The translations under genes and the position numbers were made by a program. This document shows, piece after piece, positions 24,182 to 32,343 of a stretch of DNA of 64,000 bases. Every line of letters begins with the position of its first letter. Position 1 is the first letter of the stretch. The stretch spans positions 1-64,000 of the forward strand of contig NZ_JAKZLC010000001.1 in the NCBI RefSeq assembly GCF_022808815.1. Reading direction: 5' to 3'. The notes beneath the pieces are model-generated. The model saw only the letters and a list, made by a program, of their open reading frames with translations, had not been told where the DNA came from and did no database searches. The DNA comes from Geothrix paludis (lineage in GTDB: Bacteria; Acidobacteriota; Holophagae; Holophagales; Holophagaceae).

Positions 24182-25087
24182 CTTTCTGGCTGCGAGTGTG
24201 GTGGTGAGACCTCTGTACCATCCTTTGTTATGAATCAGTCGCTTGTGCTGCAGGGACCCCTTTAGGATTTCCTTTTTCGTCAGTTGCGAAAGTTCTTTCC
24301 AGTTAGAGGAGAGGACATAGGTGGCATTGTCTAAGTGCGGACTTTCTAAAACAAATAAATTTTTGTTTGAAAAACCGAGTACGAAATAACCATCGAATCC
24401 ACCTTGCCCGATTGCCAAAAAATCTGGTGTATGTTTGGCAATGTGCTTAAGCCTATGCTCTATGACCTCACGATCTCCATCTTTTAGGCGCAAAGTCACC
24501 TTCTCGATGTGCTCCTTAGCATTAGCCCACGGATATTCGCCCTTCGGAAGGACATGCCAGTTGAGCCGATTGACCTTTATGATTGGCCCTTTTTTCTCAT
24601 CGAGAAGATGACATTCACCAAAACATTCAAGAAATAAATTAATCACATGGAGTATTTGCTCATCAGAATCCCTACCTGAACATAATTCTCGTGAAGCAGT
24701 GAAGATTCCTTCTGTATTTTGGACGACAGTGAAATTCTCTTCTGGAGGATCCACAAGGTCCCGTTGACGAACATTGAAAGTCCGATGCTGGAAACCCGAA
24801 TGCGGATAACCATGCCAGTCATTCCAGGTCGAATAAACCATGCGTGACTCTGGTACTAGCGGCAAGTCCATTCGAATGATCTCTCTTCCGTTTGCATTGA
24901 AATCTGTGTGTCTTCCTAATACGGCCGGAAGTATCGATTGACCCTCTTGAACCTTCTTCGGGAACCCAATTTCAATCAACCGACTTTCATTGCCTGAAAC
25001 TGGAAGGCCGACATAGAAACATCTCCCATCGCCAATCATGGGGAGAACTTTAGTTAAACTCCGAATACTTTTACCTTTGATTCGCAT
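24176..25087 (-). CDS. integron cassette protein of unknown function (303 residues)
   Basis: A soluble protein without signal peptide or membrane helix; no family recognised. It starts MRIKGKSIRSLTKVLPMIGD and has mixed alpha/beta composition with several Trp/His-rich stretches such as STWNDWHGYPHSGFQHRTF (about 86-104) and FDGYFVLGFSNKNLFVLESP near the C-terminus. The start is 22 bp after the R' core of attC 1, with GAGGAG 7 nt upstream. The TAA stop falls inside attC 2. Low G+C (about 45 percent by eye) compared with the chromosome indicates transfer. Neighbouring a TIR gene, a defence role is conceivable but not supported by any motif. Confidence 0.85.
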   Translation of the reverse strand: MRIKGKSIRSLTKVLPMIGDGRCFYVGLPVSGNESRLIEIGFPKKVQEGQSILPAVLGRHTDFNANGREIIRMDLPLVPESRMVYSTWNDWHGYPHSGFQHRTFNVRQRDLVDPPEENFTVVQNTEGIFTASRELCSGRDSDEQILHVINLFLECFGECHLLDEKKGPIIKVNRLNWHVLPKGEYPWANAKEHIEKVTLRLKDGDREVIEHRLKHIAKHTPDFLAIGQGGFDGYFVLGFSNKNLFVLESPHLDNATYVLSSNWKELSQLTKKEILKGSLQHKRLIHNKGWYRGLTTTLAARKG

Positions 25088-25108
25088 AATCGCACTCCTC
25101 TGTGAAAG

Positions 25109-25232
25109 GGCTAACGAAGGAAACTAAGCGGCCCCACCTGCACCGAGGTGACGAACGGAGCCGAGGAAGCAGGGATTTGAGAGAGAGCGGAAGGCAATGC
25201 AGGCGGGGTCCGAGTTGAGCGGAGGGTTAGGA
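25109..25232 (-). other. attC site 1
   Basis: 124-bp palindrome with minus-strand R'' TCCTAAC and R' GTTAGCC; arms GCCCCACCTGC / GCAGGCGGGGTC pair imperfectly. It separates the TIR gene (stop 22 bp before) from the 303-residue gene (start 22 bp after) and is about 85 percent identical by eye to site 2. Confidence 0.85.
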
Positions 25233-25254
25233 GTTGTGAACGCGCCCCTAATAA

Positions 25255-26034
25255 TCAATCTAGATTATTTTCTTTTTTTGATTTTTCGATAGCATCACGT
25301 AATTTTTGGATTTCTTCTGTAGAGAGTCTTGCTATTGGAGATAATTTAAGGTTTTGGCTTCTCTTTAAAGCATTGACTCCAGCAATTAATGTCTTATTAA
25401 AATCGATCTCAGTTATGGTTTGATGAAGTGATTTGCTCTCTTCTACCTTGGATTCAAGTGCTCGCACTCTGTGTGTTAAATACCTTGTATTTTCTAGAAT
25501 TTCAGAAAGAAGATTTTTCTCTGACCTCGGCTCAGCTTTTTCTGGTGATGCAGATGTTTTTATGATTTCCCTAAAACTTGACTCAAATTGAGGCCAGTAG
25601 GTCGTAAAAATTTGATCAAGAATACGACTGTCTAATGAGGAGTCGCCAAGGCAGTTGTTGATTGTCTTAACCAATTCATGAAGTCCATCCTGAGATGGAA
25701 GGGTGTGATTGAATTGAGCAAGGGGATCTTCAATATCACTTGTTTTCAAGTCGATTAAAAAGGTGCAGACGCGATTTGATGACAACCCTTTGGCCAATGC
25801 GCCAGCTTCGAAGAGAATCCAAGGTTTGTTTTTATTTTCAGCCGTGAGACATATGATTCCAACTCGGGTTTCTTTCAGCTGGTCTGAAATCTCGTTGAAC
25901 CACAGTGCCCCGCGATCAATATCTCGAGTCGAAATCCATGGACGAGTTGCTTGGATTACACATTTGATCCAATCGTTGAGTAATTCAGCGACGAGCTTGC
26001 TTCTTAGTCCTGACCAACTGATAAACACTTTCAT
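25255..26034 (-). CDS. TIR-domain protein in an integron cassette
   Basis: 259 residues. The N-terminal domain (1-150) is a TIR fold: it opens KVFISWSGLRSKLVAELL, has a BB-loop-like RPWISTRDIDRGALWFNEI (31-49), and carries the putative catalytic Glu76 in KPWILFEAGALAKGL, as in NAD-cleaving bacterial TIR effectors. The C-terminal part (about 165-259) is Lys/Glu-rich and probably coiled coil. Stand-alone TIR proteins act as cell-suicide effectors in antiphage systems such as Thoeris or TIR-STING; no partner sensor is present in this array. Low G+C with a preceding core-like site at 26043-26049 supports transfer as the first cassette. NADase activity is inferred. Confidence 0.8.
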   Translation of the reverse strand: MKVFISWSGLRSKLVAELLNDWIKCVIQATRPWISTRDIDRGALWFNEISDQLKETRVGIICLTAENKNKPWILFEAGALAKGLSSNRVCTFLIDLKTSDIEDPLAQFNHTLPSQDGLHELVKTINNCLGDSSLDSRILDQIFTTYWPQFESSFREIIKTSASPEKAEPRSEKNLLSEILENTRYLTHRVRALESKVEESKSLHQTITEIDFNKTLIAGVNALKRSQNLKLSPIARLSTEEIQKLRDAIEKSKKENNLD

Positions 26035-26041
26035 GGTAGAA

Positions 26042-26060
26042 CTCCTAATTTTGTATTAGG
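26042..26060 (-). other. proximal boundary of the array: core-like palindrome
   Basis: Minus strand reads GCCTAAT-ACAAA-ATTAGGA just before the TIR start codon. TTAGGA equals the expected first bases of the TIR cassette (complementary to its own R'' TCCTAAC). The G of the consensus G|TTRRRY is A here and the inner attC arms are missing. It could be a decayed attI, a collapsed attC, or an insertion scar. Confidence 0.5.
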
Positions 26061-26634
26061 CGAACTGAATGGCAGAAGCCAATGAACGCCTTTTGGGTGG
26101 AAGTCGAGGCTGGGCTATTTCGCGATCATGTTCCCACTTGGCCGGTTTGATCCTCATCACAACCGGCTGAACGGTGCGAAATGGCCGCTGAACGGTCAGG
26201 AGGGTCTGGCCGGGGGTCTGGATGGCGCGTGAGGGGCGATGAACCCTTCCGCTCGGGGCTCTGCTGGGGAAACTTTTTCAGCCGGTGATGAACGGTGATG
26301 GACGGTGATAAAGCCGGATTGGTCCCCGCATGGACCCGCCTTCGGCGGCTTCCGGCGGGGCTGGAAGTCATCCGGAGGCGCCCATGCTGTGTGAGGCCGG
26401 GGCCCCATCCGTGAAATCACTGAAATCACCGGAATCAGTGGCTGATTTGCCTTTGGCTTTTCATCTCCGTCCATCCCCGTTCATCACCGGCTAATGGCTT
26501 TTGCTTTTCAATCCGTGTCCATCCGTGGCTCAAGCCATCCTTCCCATCCCGGTCACCCCCGGAATCCCACCGCTCGCCCCAGCCCACTTCCTGTTCTTCG
26601 GGCTTCGGTCCAGGATGCTTCGCGGAGGTGTCCC
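26061..26634. other. 574-bp intergenic region
   Basis: High-G+C non-coding spacer between the cassette array and the DUF2911 gene. It holds the long inverted repeat at 26279-26494, a short hairpin CCGCCTTCGGCGG near 26338 and, near 26510-26530, a TCCGTGTCCATCCGTGGC stretch similar in sequence to the repeat arms. I see no convincing gene, tRNA or integrase remnant. Confidence 0.6.
26279..26494. repeat. long inverted repeat of GATGAACGGTGATGGACGG type
   Basis: The left arm (26279-26315) and right arm (26455-26494) are reverse complements over about 36 nt with few mismatches, each built of GATGGACGG-like short units, and are separated by about 140 bp containing further hairpins. Its construction is like the elements at 16050 and 18142 though the unit sequence differs. 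Confidence 0.8.
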
Positions 26635-27663
26635 ATGCGTCGGTTCGCTGTTGCCTTGCTCTCGGTTGCGTCCGTGCTCGTCGCCCAGGCGCCGCCCCTC
26701 ACGCTGCCCGAGGCCAGTCCCCGGGCCACGGTCAGCCAGACGGTGGGGCTGACGGACATCGACGTGAGCTACCACCGGCCGGCGGTGAACGGCCGAAAGA
26801 TCTGGGGCGGGCTGGTGCCCTACGGCCAGGTCTGGCGGGCCGGAGCCAACGAGAACACCGTGGTGACCTTCTCCAACCCCGTCCGCGTGGGCGGGACGCC
26901 GCTGCCGGCGGGGCGCTACGGTCTCCACATGCTGCCCACGGCCACGGCCTGGACCGTGATCTTCAGCAGCCAGTCCCACGGCTGGGGCAGCTACAGCTAC
27001 GACGCCAAGGAGGATGTGGCCCGGGTGCCGGTGACGCCCGTGCCGGCGGAGCCGACCGAGCGCCTCGCCTACACCTTCGACGATCCCAGCGATAAAGGCG
27101 TCACCCTGTCGCTGCGCTGGGAGAAGCTGCGGGTGCCCATCCCCATCGCGGTGGACTCCAAGGCGGTGGTGGTGCAGAGCCTGCGGGAGCAGCTGCGTGG
27201 CCTCCACCAGTTCTACCCGGAGGCCTGGAGCGGTGCCGCGGGCTGGTGCGTCCGCAACGACGTGAACCTGGACGAGGCCATGACCTGGGTGGACCGCTCC
27301 CTCGCCATGCGGGAGTCCTTCACGGCCCTGCGCACCAAGGCCGCGCTGCTGGACAAGAAGGGCGATGCCGCGGGCGCCGAGGCCCTGCGGGCGAAGGCCC
27401 TGGCGAAGGCCACCGAGGTGGAGGTCAACCAGCTGGGTTACACGCTGCTGGGCCAGAAGAAGGTGGACGAGGCCATCACCCTCTTCCAGCGGAACGTGAA
27501 GGACCACCCCGACTCCTGGAACGCCTACGACAGCCTCGCCGAGGCCTACGCCCTCAAGGGCGACAAGACCCAGGCCGCCGCGAACTACCGCAAGGCCCTC
27601 GACAAGGTGAAGCAGGAGGACCAGCGCACCCGCATCCAGCGAGAGCTCGACAAGCTCAAGTAG
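26635..27663 (+). CDS. secreted DUF2911 protein with TPR repeats
   Basis: 342 residues. A signal peptide (MRRFAVALLSVASVLVAQA) is followed by a DUF2911 domain (about 25-180) with the characteristic SYHRPAVNGRKIWGGLVPYG and WRAGANENTVVTFSNPVRV. A C-terminal region (about 215-342) contains two or three TPR-like helical pairs, for example NAYDSLAEAYALKGDKTQAAANYRKAL quoted in part as EAYALKGDKTQAAANYRKAL. The start is supported by GGAGGTG 5 nt upstream. DUF2911 proteins are abundant in acidobacteria and Bacteroidota; function unknown, periplasmic location expected. Confidence 0.88.
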   Translation: MRRFAVALLSVASVLVAQAPPLTLPEASPRATVSQTVGLTDIDVSYHRPAVNGRKIWGGLVPYGQVWRAGANENTVVTFSNPVRVGGTPLPAGRYGLHMLPTATAWTVIFSSQSHGWGSYSYDAKEDVARVPVTPVPAEPTERLAYTFDDPSDKGVTLSLRWEKLRVPIPIAVDSKAVVVQSLREQLRGLHQFYPEAWSGAAGWCVRNDVNLDEAMTWVDRSLAMRESFTALRTKAALLDKKGDAAGAEALRAKALAKATEVEVNQLGYTLLGQKKVDEAITLFQRNVKDHPDSWNAYDSLAEAYALKGDKTQAAANYRKALDKVKQEDQRTRIQRELDKLK

Positions 27664-27710
27664 CCCGGTCGGGCGATTTCACATCCTGAAACAGGCGTCT
27701 CGGACCGGCC

Positions 27711-27971
27711 TTACTCGCCGGGCTTGCAGTCCTCGCAGGGCTTCATGCCGGCCTTCTTGGCCTCGGCCACGGACTTGAAGTCCACGCGGGTGTGGGCCTT
27801 GTCGATCTCCTTCACCCACTTGCAGTTGGCGCGGTGGTACAGCTTCGTCTCCTTGCAGCCCACGATGACCTGGGCCTTGGTTTCGGGCTCCGCCTTCGGC
27901 GCGTCGTTCCGGCGGGCGGACAGGGGTGCGGCCATGAGGCAGGCCAGCACGACGAACGAGAGCTTCCGCAT
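27711..27971 (-). CDS. small exported protein with Ada-like Cys-rich domain
   Basis: 86 residues with a signal peptide (MRKLSFVVLACLMAAPLSA) and a compact domain with four Cys-type positions: VGCKETKLYHRANCKWV and GMKPCEDCKPGE. The YHxxxC...G..PCxxC pattern is that of the small Ada-type zinc-binding or 'metal-binding' domain found in many short secreted or nuclease-associated proteins. It may bind zinc outside the cytoplasm. It is convergent with the DUF2911 gene. Confidence 0.75.
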   Translation of the reverse strand: MRKLSFVVLACLMAAPLSARRNDAPKAEPETKAQVIVGCKETKLYHRANCKWVKEIDKAHTRVDFKSVAEAKKAGMKPCEDCKPGE

Positions 27972-28057
27972 CGGGCACCTCCCCGGGATGGGAATGCAGA
28001 GACTCAGTTTCGGTTCCCGGGGTGTCCGCGCCAGGGGCCGTGCCGGTCCAGCTGGCC

Positions 28058-28636
28058 TCACCGCAGCGTGGCCACGACCTCACCGCGGGAGCCGACCCCC
28101 AGCTTCTTCATGATGTTCTTGATGTGGTCCTTCACCGTGTGCTCGGAGATGTAGAGCAGCTCGGCGATCTTCTTGTTGGTGAAGCCCAGGCCCAGCAGGT
28201 TCAGCACCTCCGCTTCCCGCTTGGAAAGCTGGAAGGTGGCGCGGGCCTTCTCCAGGTCGATCTGATGCTTCTCCACGACCCGCTCCATGAGGACCATGGT
28301 GTGGGTCGAGGGGCCCTTCTCCCCCGGGGCGCCCAGGGGCAGGGCCCGCAGTGCGCAGGGAGGCAGCACCCCATCCAGAGGATTCGGACCGGGGCTCCGC
28401 AGGGTCAGGGTGGCCTCTCCGCCCGCCTGCACCTTCCTGCACAGGTCGAGGACCGCCCCGGGGACGGCTCCGGTGGGACTGTCCGGCGGCACGAGGGTGG
28501 CGAGCAGTTCCAGGGCCTGCTCGTTGGCGAACGCCAAGCGACCCTCGAGGTCGAATACGAGGACTCCCGGCGCAGAGCGCTGACGTACGATTCCGGAAAT
28601 GGTGGTCAACGGGGAGGAGCATAACCTACATGACAT
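28058..28636 (-). CDS. LuxR/FixJ-type transcriptional regulator with PAS-like sensor
   Basis: 192 residues. Residues about 15-100 look like a PAS domain (PGVLVFDLEGRLAFANEQAL is the typical PAS start). Residues about 130-192 form a GerE/LuxR helix-turn-helix: LSKREAEVLNLLGLGFTNKKIAELL and SEHTVKDHIKNIMKKLGV, quoted in parts. There is no receiver domain, so input would be a small molecule or redox state sensed by the PAS fold. It is divergent from the PilZ gene; the 75-bp gap between may hold both promoters. The start lacks a clear Shine-Dalgarno. Confidence 0.85.
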   Translation of the reverse strand: MSCRLCSSPLTTISGIVRQRSAPGVLVFDLEGRLAFANEQALELLATLVPPDSPTGAVPGAVLDLCRKVQAGGEATLTLRSPGPNPLDGVLPPCALRALPLGAPGEKGPSTHTMVLMERVVEKHQIDLEKARATFQLSKREAEVLNLLGLGFTNKKIAELLYISEHTVKDHIKNIMKKLGVGSRGEVVATLR

Positions 28637-28711
28637 AAGGGTGGTGATAAGAAAAAACCACTCTTTCGGGGGAATTGGCCGCCGGGCGGGGGACCCCTAA
28701 CCTTCCGAGGC

Positions 28712-29011
28712 ATGAACCTTTCATCGGAAAAGCGATCCTGTCCCCGGACGGCCCTGCACCAGGTCGTCCGGTTTGAGCGCACGGCCACGGCCGCGGGTCT
28801 GCCCGGGGGCGAACTGACCCAGGGGGTCGGGCGCGACATCAGCCAAGAAGGGGCGAGTTTCCTCACGGACTGCTCCCTTCAGCCAGGCGAGGTCCTGCGG
28901 CTCCATGTCCCCCTGGAGGCGGAACACGCCAGCGTGCCCGTCCTCTCGGAGGTGCGGTGGACCGAGCGGACGCGGAACGGCTTCCGCGTGGGCTTGCAGT
29001 TCCTCGCCTGA
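28712..29011 (+). CDS. PilZ domain protein (c-di-GMP binding)
   Basis: 99-residue single-domain PilZ protein. The c-di-GMP motif RxxxR is KRSCPR near residue 7-12, and the second motif (D/N)xSxxG is DISQEG (about 44-49), followed by VRWTERTRNGFRVGLQFL at the C-terminus. With both motifs intact it should bind cyclic di-GMP, linking surface behaviour or exopolysaccharide to the second messenger. The neighbouring LuxR-type regulator is divergent. Confidence 0.85.
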   Translation: MNLSSEKRSCPRTALHQVVRFERTATAAGLPGGELTQGVGRDISQEGASFLTDCSLQPGEVLRLHVPLEAEHASVPVLSEVRWTERTRNGFRVGLQFLA

Positions 29012-29113
29012 GCTCCCCTTTCCGGCCTCCTCGGCGCGTCCGGGGGGCCGGCCTTCTGCGGTTTGTCTTGACGATTCATTTACAGGACTTCCACGAGATC
29101 AAGGAGGCACACC

Positions 29114-29656
29114 ATGCGCCAGGTCATCACCCCCCGCCGGAGAAGGGCGGTCTTTGCGCTGATCGCGGTCGCGGCCGCGGGCGTGTGCGGTCTGGCCCGG
29201 CCCCGGCTGGCGGCCGCCGCGTTGGATGACGGCACCATCCCGGGCGCGGTCTGGATCGACTTCGGCGCCAATGATGTGGCCCTGCGGTCCCAGCTGGCGC
29301 GCAGCTCCAAGGGCGGGTTCCTGGGCATGGCGGAGGTCCGGGCCAACGGCGTGGGCCGGTGGGCCCAGGTGACCCAGCAGCTGAGCATCCCGGAGGCTCC
29401 GGCGGAGGATGGCCTCCTCCACGCCACCGGCAGCCATGTCTTCCTCTTCGCCGACGGCAGTTCCCTCACCACCCTGGATGAGGTGCTGCTGACCCCGACG
29501 GACACGGAAGGGGTCTACGTCCTGGACGGAGCCCTCGTGATCACCGGCGGTACCGGCGTCCTGGTCTCGGCGACCGGTAACCTCTCCCTCGTCGGGAACC
29601 TCGACCTGCTCCACGGCCAGATCGGCGTGGATACGCGCGGGAGGATCCAGAAATGA
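29114..29656 (+). CDS. secreted protein of unknown function upstream of an MBG-repeat protein
   Basis: 180 residues. It starts after AAGGAGG with a signal peptide (hydrophobic VFALIAVAAAGVCGLA). The mature part is glycine/leucine-rich with beta-type strands and no recognised domain. Its stop overlaps the next start (ATGA at 29653), so both are translated together; it may be a chaperone, anchor or partner for the large repeat protein. Confidence 0.75.
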   Translation: MRQVITPRRRRAVFALIAVAAAGVCGLARPRLAAAALDDGTIPGAVWIDFGANDVALRSQLARSSKGGFLGMAEVRANGVGRWAQVTQQLSIPEAPAEDGLLHATGSHVFLFADGSSLTTLDEVLLTPTDTEGVYVLDGALVITGGTGVLVSATGNLSLVGNLDLLHGQIGVDTRGRIQK

Positions 29657-32217
29657 GACACCTCACTTTGCCTCGCCTCCTCCGCCGGCTCGCCGGGGCG
29701 GCCAGCGCCCTGGTGCTCCTCGTGGCCCCCTCCCTGTTCGGGGCCCAACCCGCCAATGTCGCGGCTGTGGCCATCAGCCCTGGCTCGGTGGATGTCAGCG
29801 CCTCCGCCCAGACCGTGGTGGTCACGGTGACAGATACGTCTGCCTCCGCGATGAGCGCCTCGTTGACCCTGGCCGGGGCCGGCAGTCCGACCAGCAGCCA
29901 GACCACCGGCTATGTCGCGGGCACCACGCTCTCGCCTGGCCACTTCCAGATCAGCCTGACCATCCCCCACCAGGGGGCCGCCGGCACCTGGCAGCTGTCC
30001 CTTCAGGCGACCGAGGGCAGCGGGCCCCTGGTGCAGTATCCCTGGGGCCGTCTCAAGCAGGACTTTCCACCGGCCACCGTTGAGGTGGCCAGCAGCACGG
30101 CGGATACCGCGGCCCCTCTGCTGGCTTCCTTCAGTCTGAGCCCGGCCACCATTGACACCACCAGCGCCGGCCAGGCCATCAATGCCAGCTTCTCGGTGAC
30201 GGACAACCCCTCGGGCACCAGCTCGGTGAGCTTCTGGTTCACGGGGCCGGATGGGGCCTTGTATCCCGGAGCCACCGCCCTGACCCTGGGCACGGCCCTG
30301 AGCGGCACCTGGGGCGGCGCGGTGACCATCCCCGCGGGCTCCGTGCCGGGCCTCTATCAGCTCAGCAAGGTGACCACCCTGGACACCCTCAACAACAGCC
30401 GCACCTACCTGGCGGCGGACCTGGCCAGCCTGGGCTCCCCCAGCGTCCAGAACATCGGCAAGCTGGGGCAGACCATCACGTTCGGCGCGATCCCCGACCA
30501 CACCTACGGCGACGCGCCCTTCGGCCTGATCGCCTCGGCCTCCTCGGGCCTGCCGGTCACCCTATCCATCGCTTCGGGACCGGCCACCCTCTCCGGGAAC
30601 CTGCTCACCATCACGGGTGCGGGCTATGTGACGGTGCGTGCCTCCCAGGGCGGGAACAGCACCTACACCGCCGCGACTGACGTGGAACGGACGTTCCAGG
30701 TGCTCAAGGCGGACGCCACGATCGTGGTGACGCCCTACGACGTCGCCTACGACGGCAACGCCCACACGGCCACCGGCAAGGCCACCGGCCTCAATGACCT
30801 GGACCTGGGCAGCCTGCTGACCCTGAGCGCCACGACCCACACCGACGCCGGCACCTACGCAACCGATGCCTGGACCTTCGCCGGCGACGACAACTACAAC
30901 GCCGCCAGCGGTACGGTCTCGGACCGGATCGCCAAGGTGAACGCGGTCATCACGGTGACCCCCTACAGCGTGACCTACGATGGCGCCAGTCACACGGCTA
31001 CGGCCACCGCCAAGGGCGTGGAGAGCGTTCCGGCGGACCTGGCCAGCCTGCTGACCCTCAGCGGCACCACCCACACCGATGCCGGCGACTACCCGGCGGA
31101 CGCCTGGAGCTTCGCGGGCAACACCAACTACAACCCCGCCAGCGGCACGGTGCACGATGTGATCGCCAAGGCCAACGCGGTCATCACCGTCACGCCGTAT
31201 AGCGTGACCTACGATGGCGCCGCCCACACGGCCACCGCCACGGCCAAGGGCGTGGAGGCGGTCCCCGCGGACCTGGCCAGCCTGCTGACCCTGAGCGGCA
31301 CGACGCACACCAATGCCGGCGACTACCCGGCGGACGCCTGGAGCTTCGCGGGCAACACCAACTACAACGCCGCCAGCGGCACCGTGCATGACGCCATCGC
31401 CAAGGCCAACGCGGTCATCACCGTCACGCCCTACAGCGTGACCTACGATGGCGCCGCCCACACGGCCACGGCCACGGCCAAGGGCGTGGAGGCGGTCCCC
31501 GCGGACCTGGCCAGCCTGCTGACCCTGAGCGGCACGACGCACACCAACGCCGGCGACTACCCGGCGGACGCCTGGAGCTTCGCGGGCAACACCAACTACA
31601 ACGCCGCCAGCGGCACGGTGCATGACGTCATCGCGAAGGCCAACGCGGTCATCACCGTCACGCCCTACAGCGCGATCTACGATGGCAACCCGCACACGGC
31701 CACGGCCACGGCCAAGGGCGTGGAGGCGGTCCCCGCGGACCTGGCCAGCCTGCTGACCCTGAGCGGCACGACGCACACCGACCCCGGGGACTACCCGGCG
31801 GATGGCTGGAGCTTCGCGGGCAACATCAACTACAACCCCGCCAGCGGGACGGTCCATGACGCCATCACCTACGGCTTCAACGGCCTCCTGTCTCCGTGGA
31901 ATCCCTCCAAGTCCTACAAGATCAAGAGCGCGATCCCGCTCAAGTGGCAGTACACCAATGCCTCGGGCGCGCCTGTTCCCAGCGGGTCCGCCAGCCCGAT
32001 CATCAGCATCGTGATGGTGTCGGCGGGAGACACCGGGAACGCGGACATCGCGCTGGAGGATGCTGGGAGCAGCGGGTACCAGTACGACTCGACCACCGCC
32101 ACGTGGCAGTTCAACTGGAAGACCACAGGGCTCGCCCCGGGGACCTACCTCATCTCCATCAAGTCCGGGTTGACGGGCCAGGTGAACGGGACCTTCGCGG
32201 TCATCCTGGCGCGATAG
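29653..32217 (+). CDS. secreted MBG-repeat surface protein
   Basis: 854 residues with a signal peptide (LAGAASALVLLVAPSLFGA). After an N-terminal beta region (about 35-350) come five MBG-type repeats of about 78 residues (about 352-738), each opening TPYSVTYDGxxHTATATAKG and ending with FAGNTNYN-ASGTV. The last four are nearly identical. The C-terminal domain (about 740-854), with KSAIPLKWQYTNASG and FNWKTTGLAPGTYLISIKSG, resembles the PxKF-type cell-surface domain. Such proteins are typically extracellular adhesins or matrix proteins. It is translationally coupled to the preceding secreted protein. Confidence 0.85.
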   Translation: MRHLTLPRLLRRLAGAASALVLLVAPSLFGAQPANVAAVAISPGSVDVSASAQTVVVTVTDTSASAMSASLTLAGAGSPTSSQTTGYVAGTTLSPGHFQISLTIPHQGAAGTWQLSLQATEGSGPLVQYPWGRLKQDFPPATVEVASSTADTAAPLLASFSLSPATIDTTSAGQAINASFSVTDNPSGTSSVSFWFTGPDGALYPGATALTLGTALSGTWGGAVTIPAGSVPGLYQLSKVTTLDTLNNSRTYLAADLASLGSPSVQNIGKLGQTITFGAIPDHTYGDAPFGLIASASSGLPVTLSIASGPATLSGNLLTITGAGYVTVRASQGGNSTYTAATDVERTFQVLKADATIVVTPYDVAYDGNAHTATGKATGLNDLDLGSLLTLSATTHTDAGTYATDAWTFAGDDNYNAASGTVSDRIAKVNAVITVTPYSVTYDGASHTATATAKGVESVPADLASLLTLSGTTHTDAGDYPADAWSFAGNTNYNPASGTVHDVIAKANAVITVTPYSVTYDGAAHTATATAKGVEAVPADLASLLTLSGTTHTNAGDYPADAWSFAGNTNYNAASGTVHDAIAKANAVITVTPYSVTYDGAAHTATATAKGVEAVPADLASLLTLSGTTHTNAGDYPADAWSFAGNTNYNAASGTVHDVIAKANAVITVTPYSAIYDGNPHTATATAKGVEAVPADLASLLTLSGTTHTDPGDYPADGWSFAGNINYNPASGTVHDAITYGFNGLLSPWNPSKSYKIKSAIPLKWQYTNASGAPVPSGSASPIISIVMVSAGDTGNADIALEDAGSSGYQYDSTTATWQFNWKTTGLAPGTYLISIKSGLTGQVNGTFAVILAR
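30931..31866 (+). repeat. four tandem 234-bp repeats within the MBG gene
   Basis: Repeat starts are at 30931, 31165, 31399 and 31633, exactly 234 bp (78 codons) apart. Long stretches are identical at nucleotide level between copies 2-4. A diverged copy precedes at about 30706. Recent unequal recombination or gene conversion is likely, and copy number may vary between strains. Confidence 0.9.
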
Positions 32218-32343
32218 ACGGCGGTCTTTCGCCGGGACGTACCAGAAGGCGGGGCTGCGGCCCCGCCTTCCGGCGTGCCGCAGTCCGTGGGACCCCCCGA
32301 CCCGCTCCTGCTAGGATCCCTCCAGACCTTCACGTGGAGTCCC

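Larger units (their letters stand above)
23109..26048 (-). mobile_element. integron gene-cassette array without integrase (CALIN)
   Basis: Four 111-124 bp imperfect palindromes alternate with genes, all on the minus strand, in clearly AT-richer DNA. Each palindrome is bounded by GTTRRRY/RYYYAAC-like core sites and has nearly identical internal arms (for example CCCCGCCTGC / GCAGGCGGGG and GAGCGGAGCCGAG). The stop codons of two genes fall inside the R'' core (24176 and 23722). Across a whole cassette, its first bases and its own R'' are reverse complements: TTAGGA with TCCTAAC for the TIR cassette, GTTAGCC with GGCTAAC for the next. This is the expected signature of recombination at G|TT. No tyrosine recombinase gene lies on either side within the window. 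Confidence 0.85.

Noticed and set aside
26061-26634. Remnant integron integrase next to the array
   Set aside because: No frame with tyrosine-recombinase motifs (R..HxxR..Y) is present on either strand.
30931-31866. CRISPR-like regular repeats
   Set aside because: The repeats are 234 bp, in frame and code for MBG domains; there are no spacers or cas genes.
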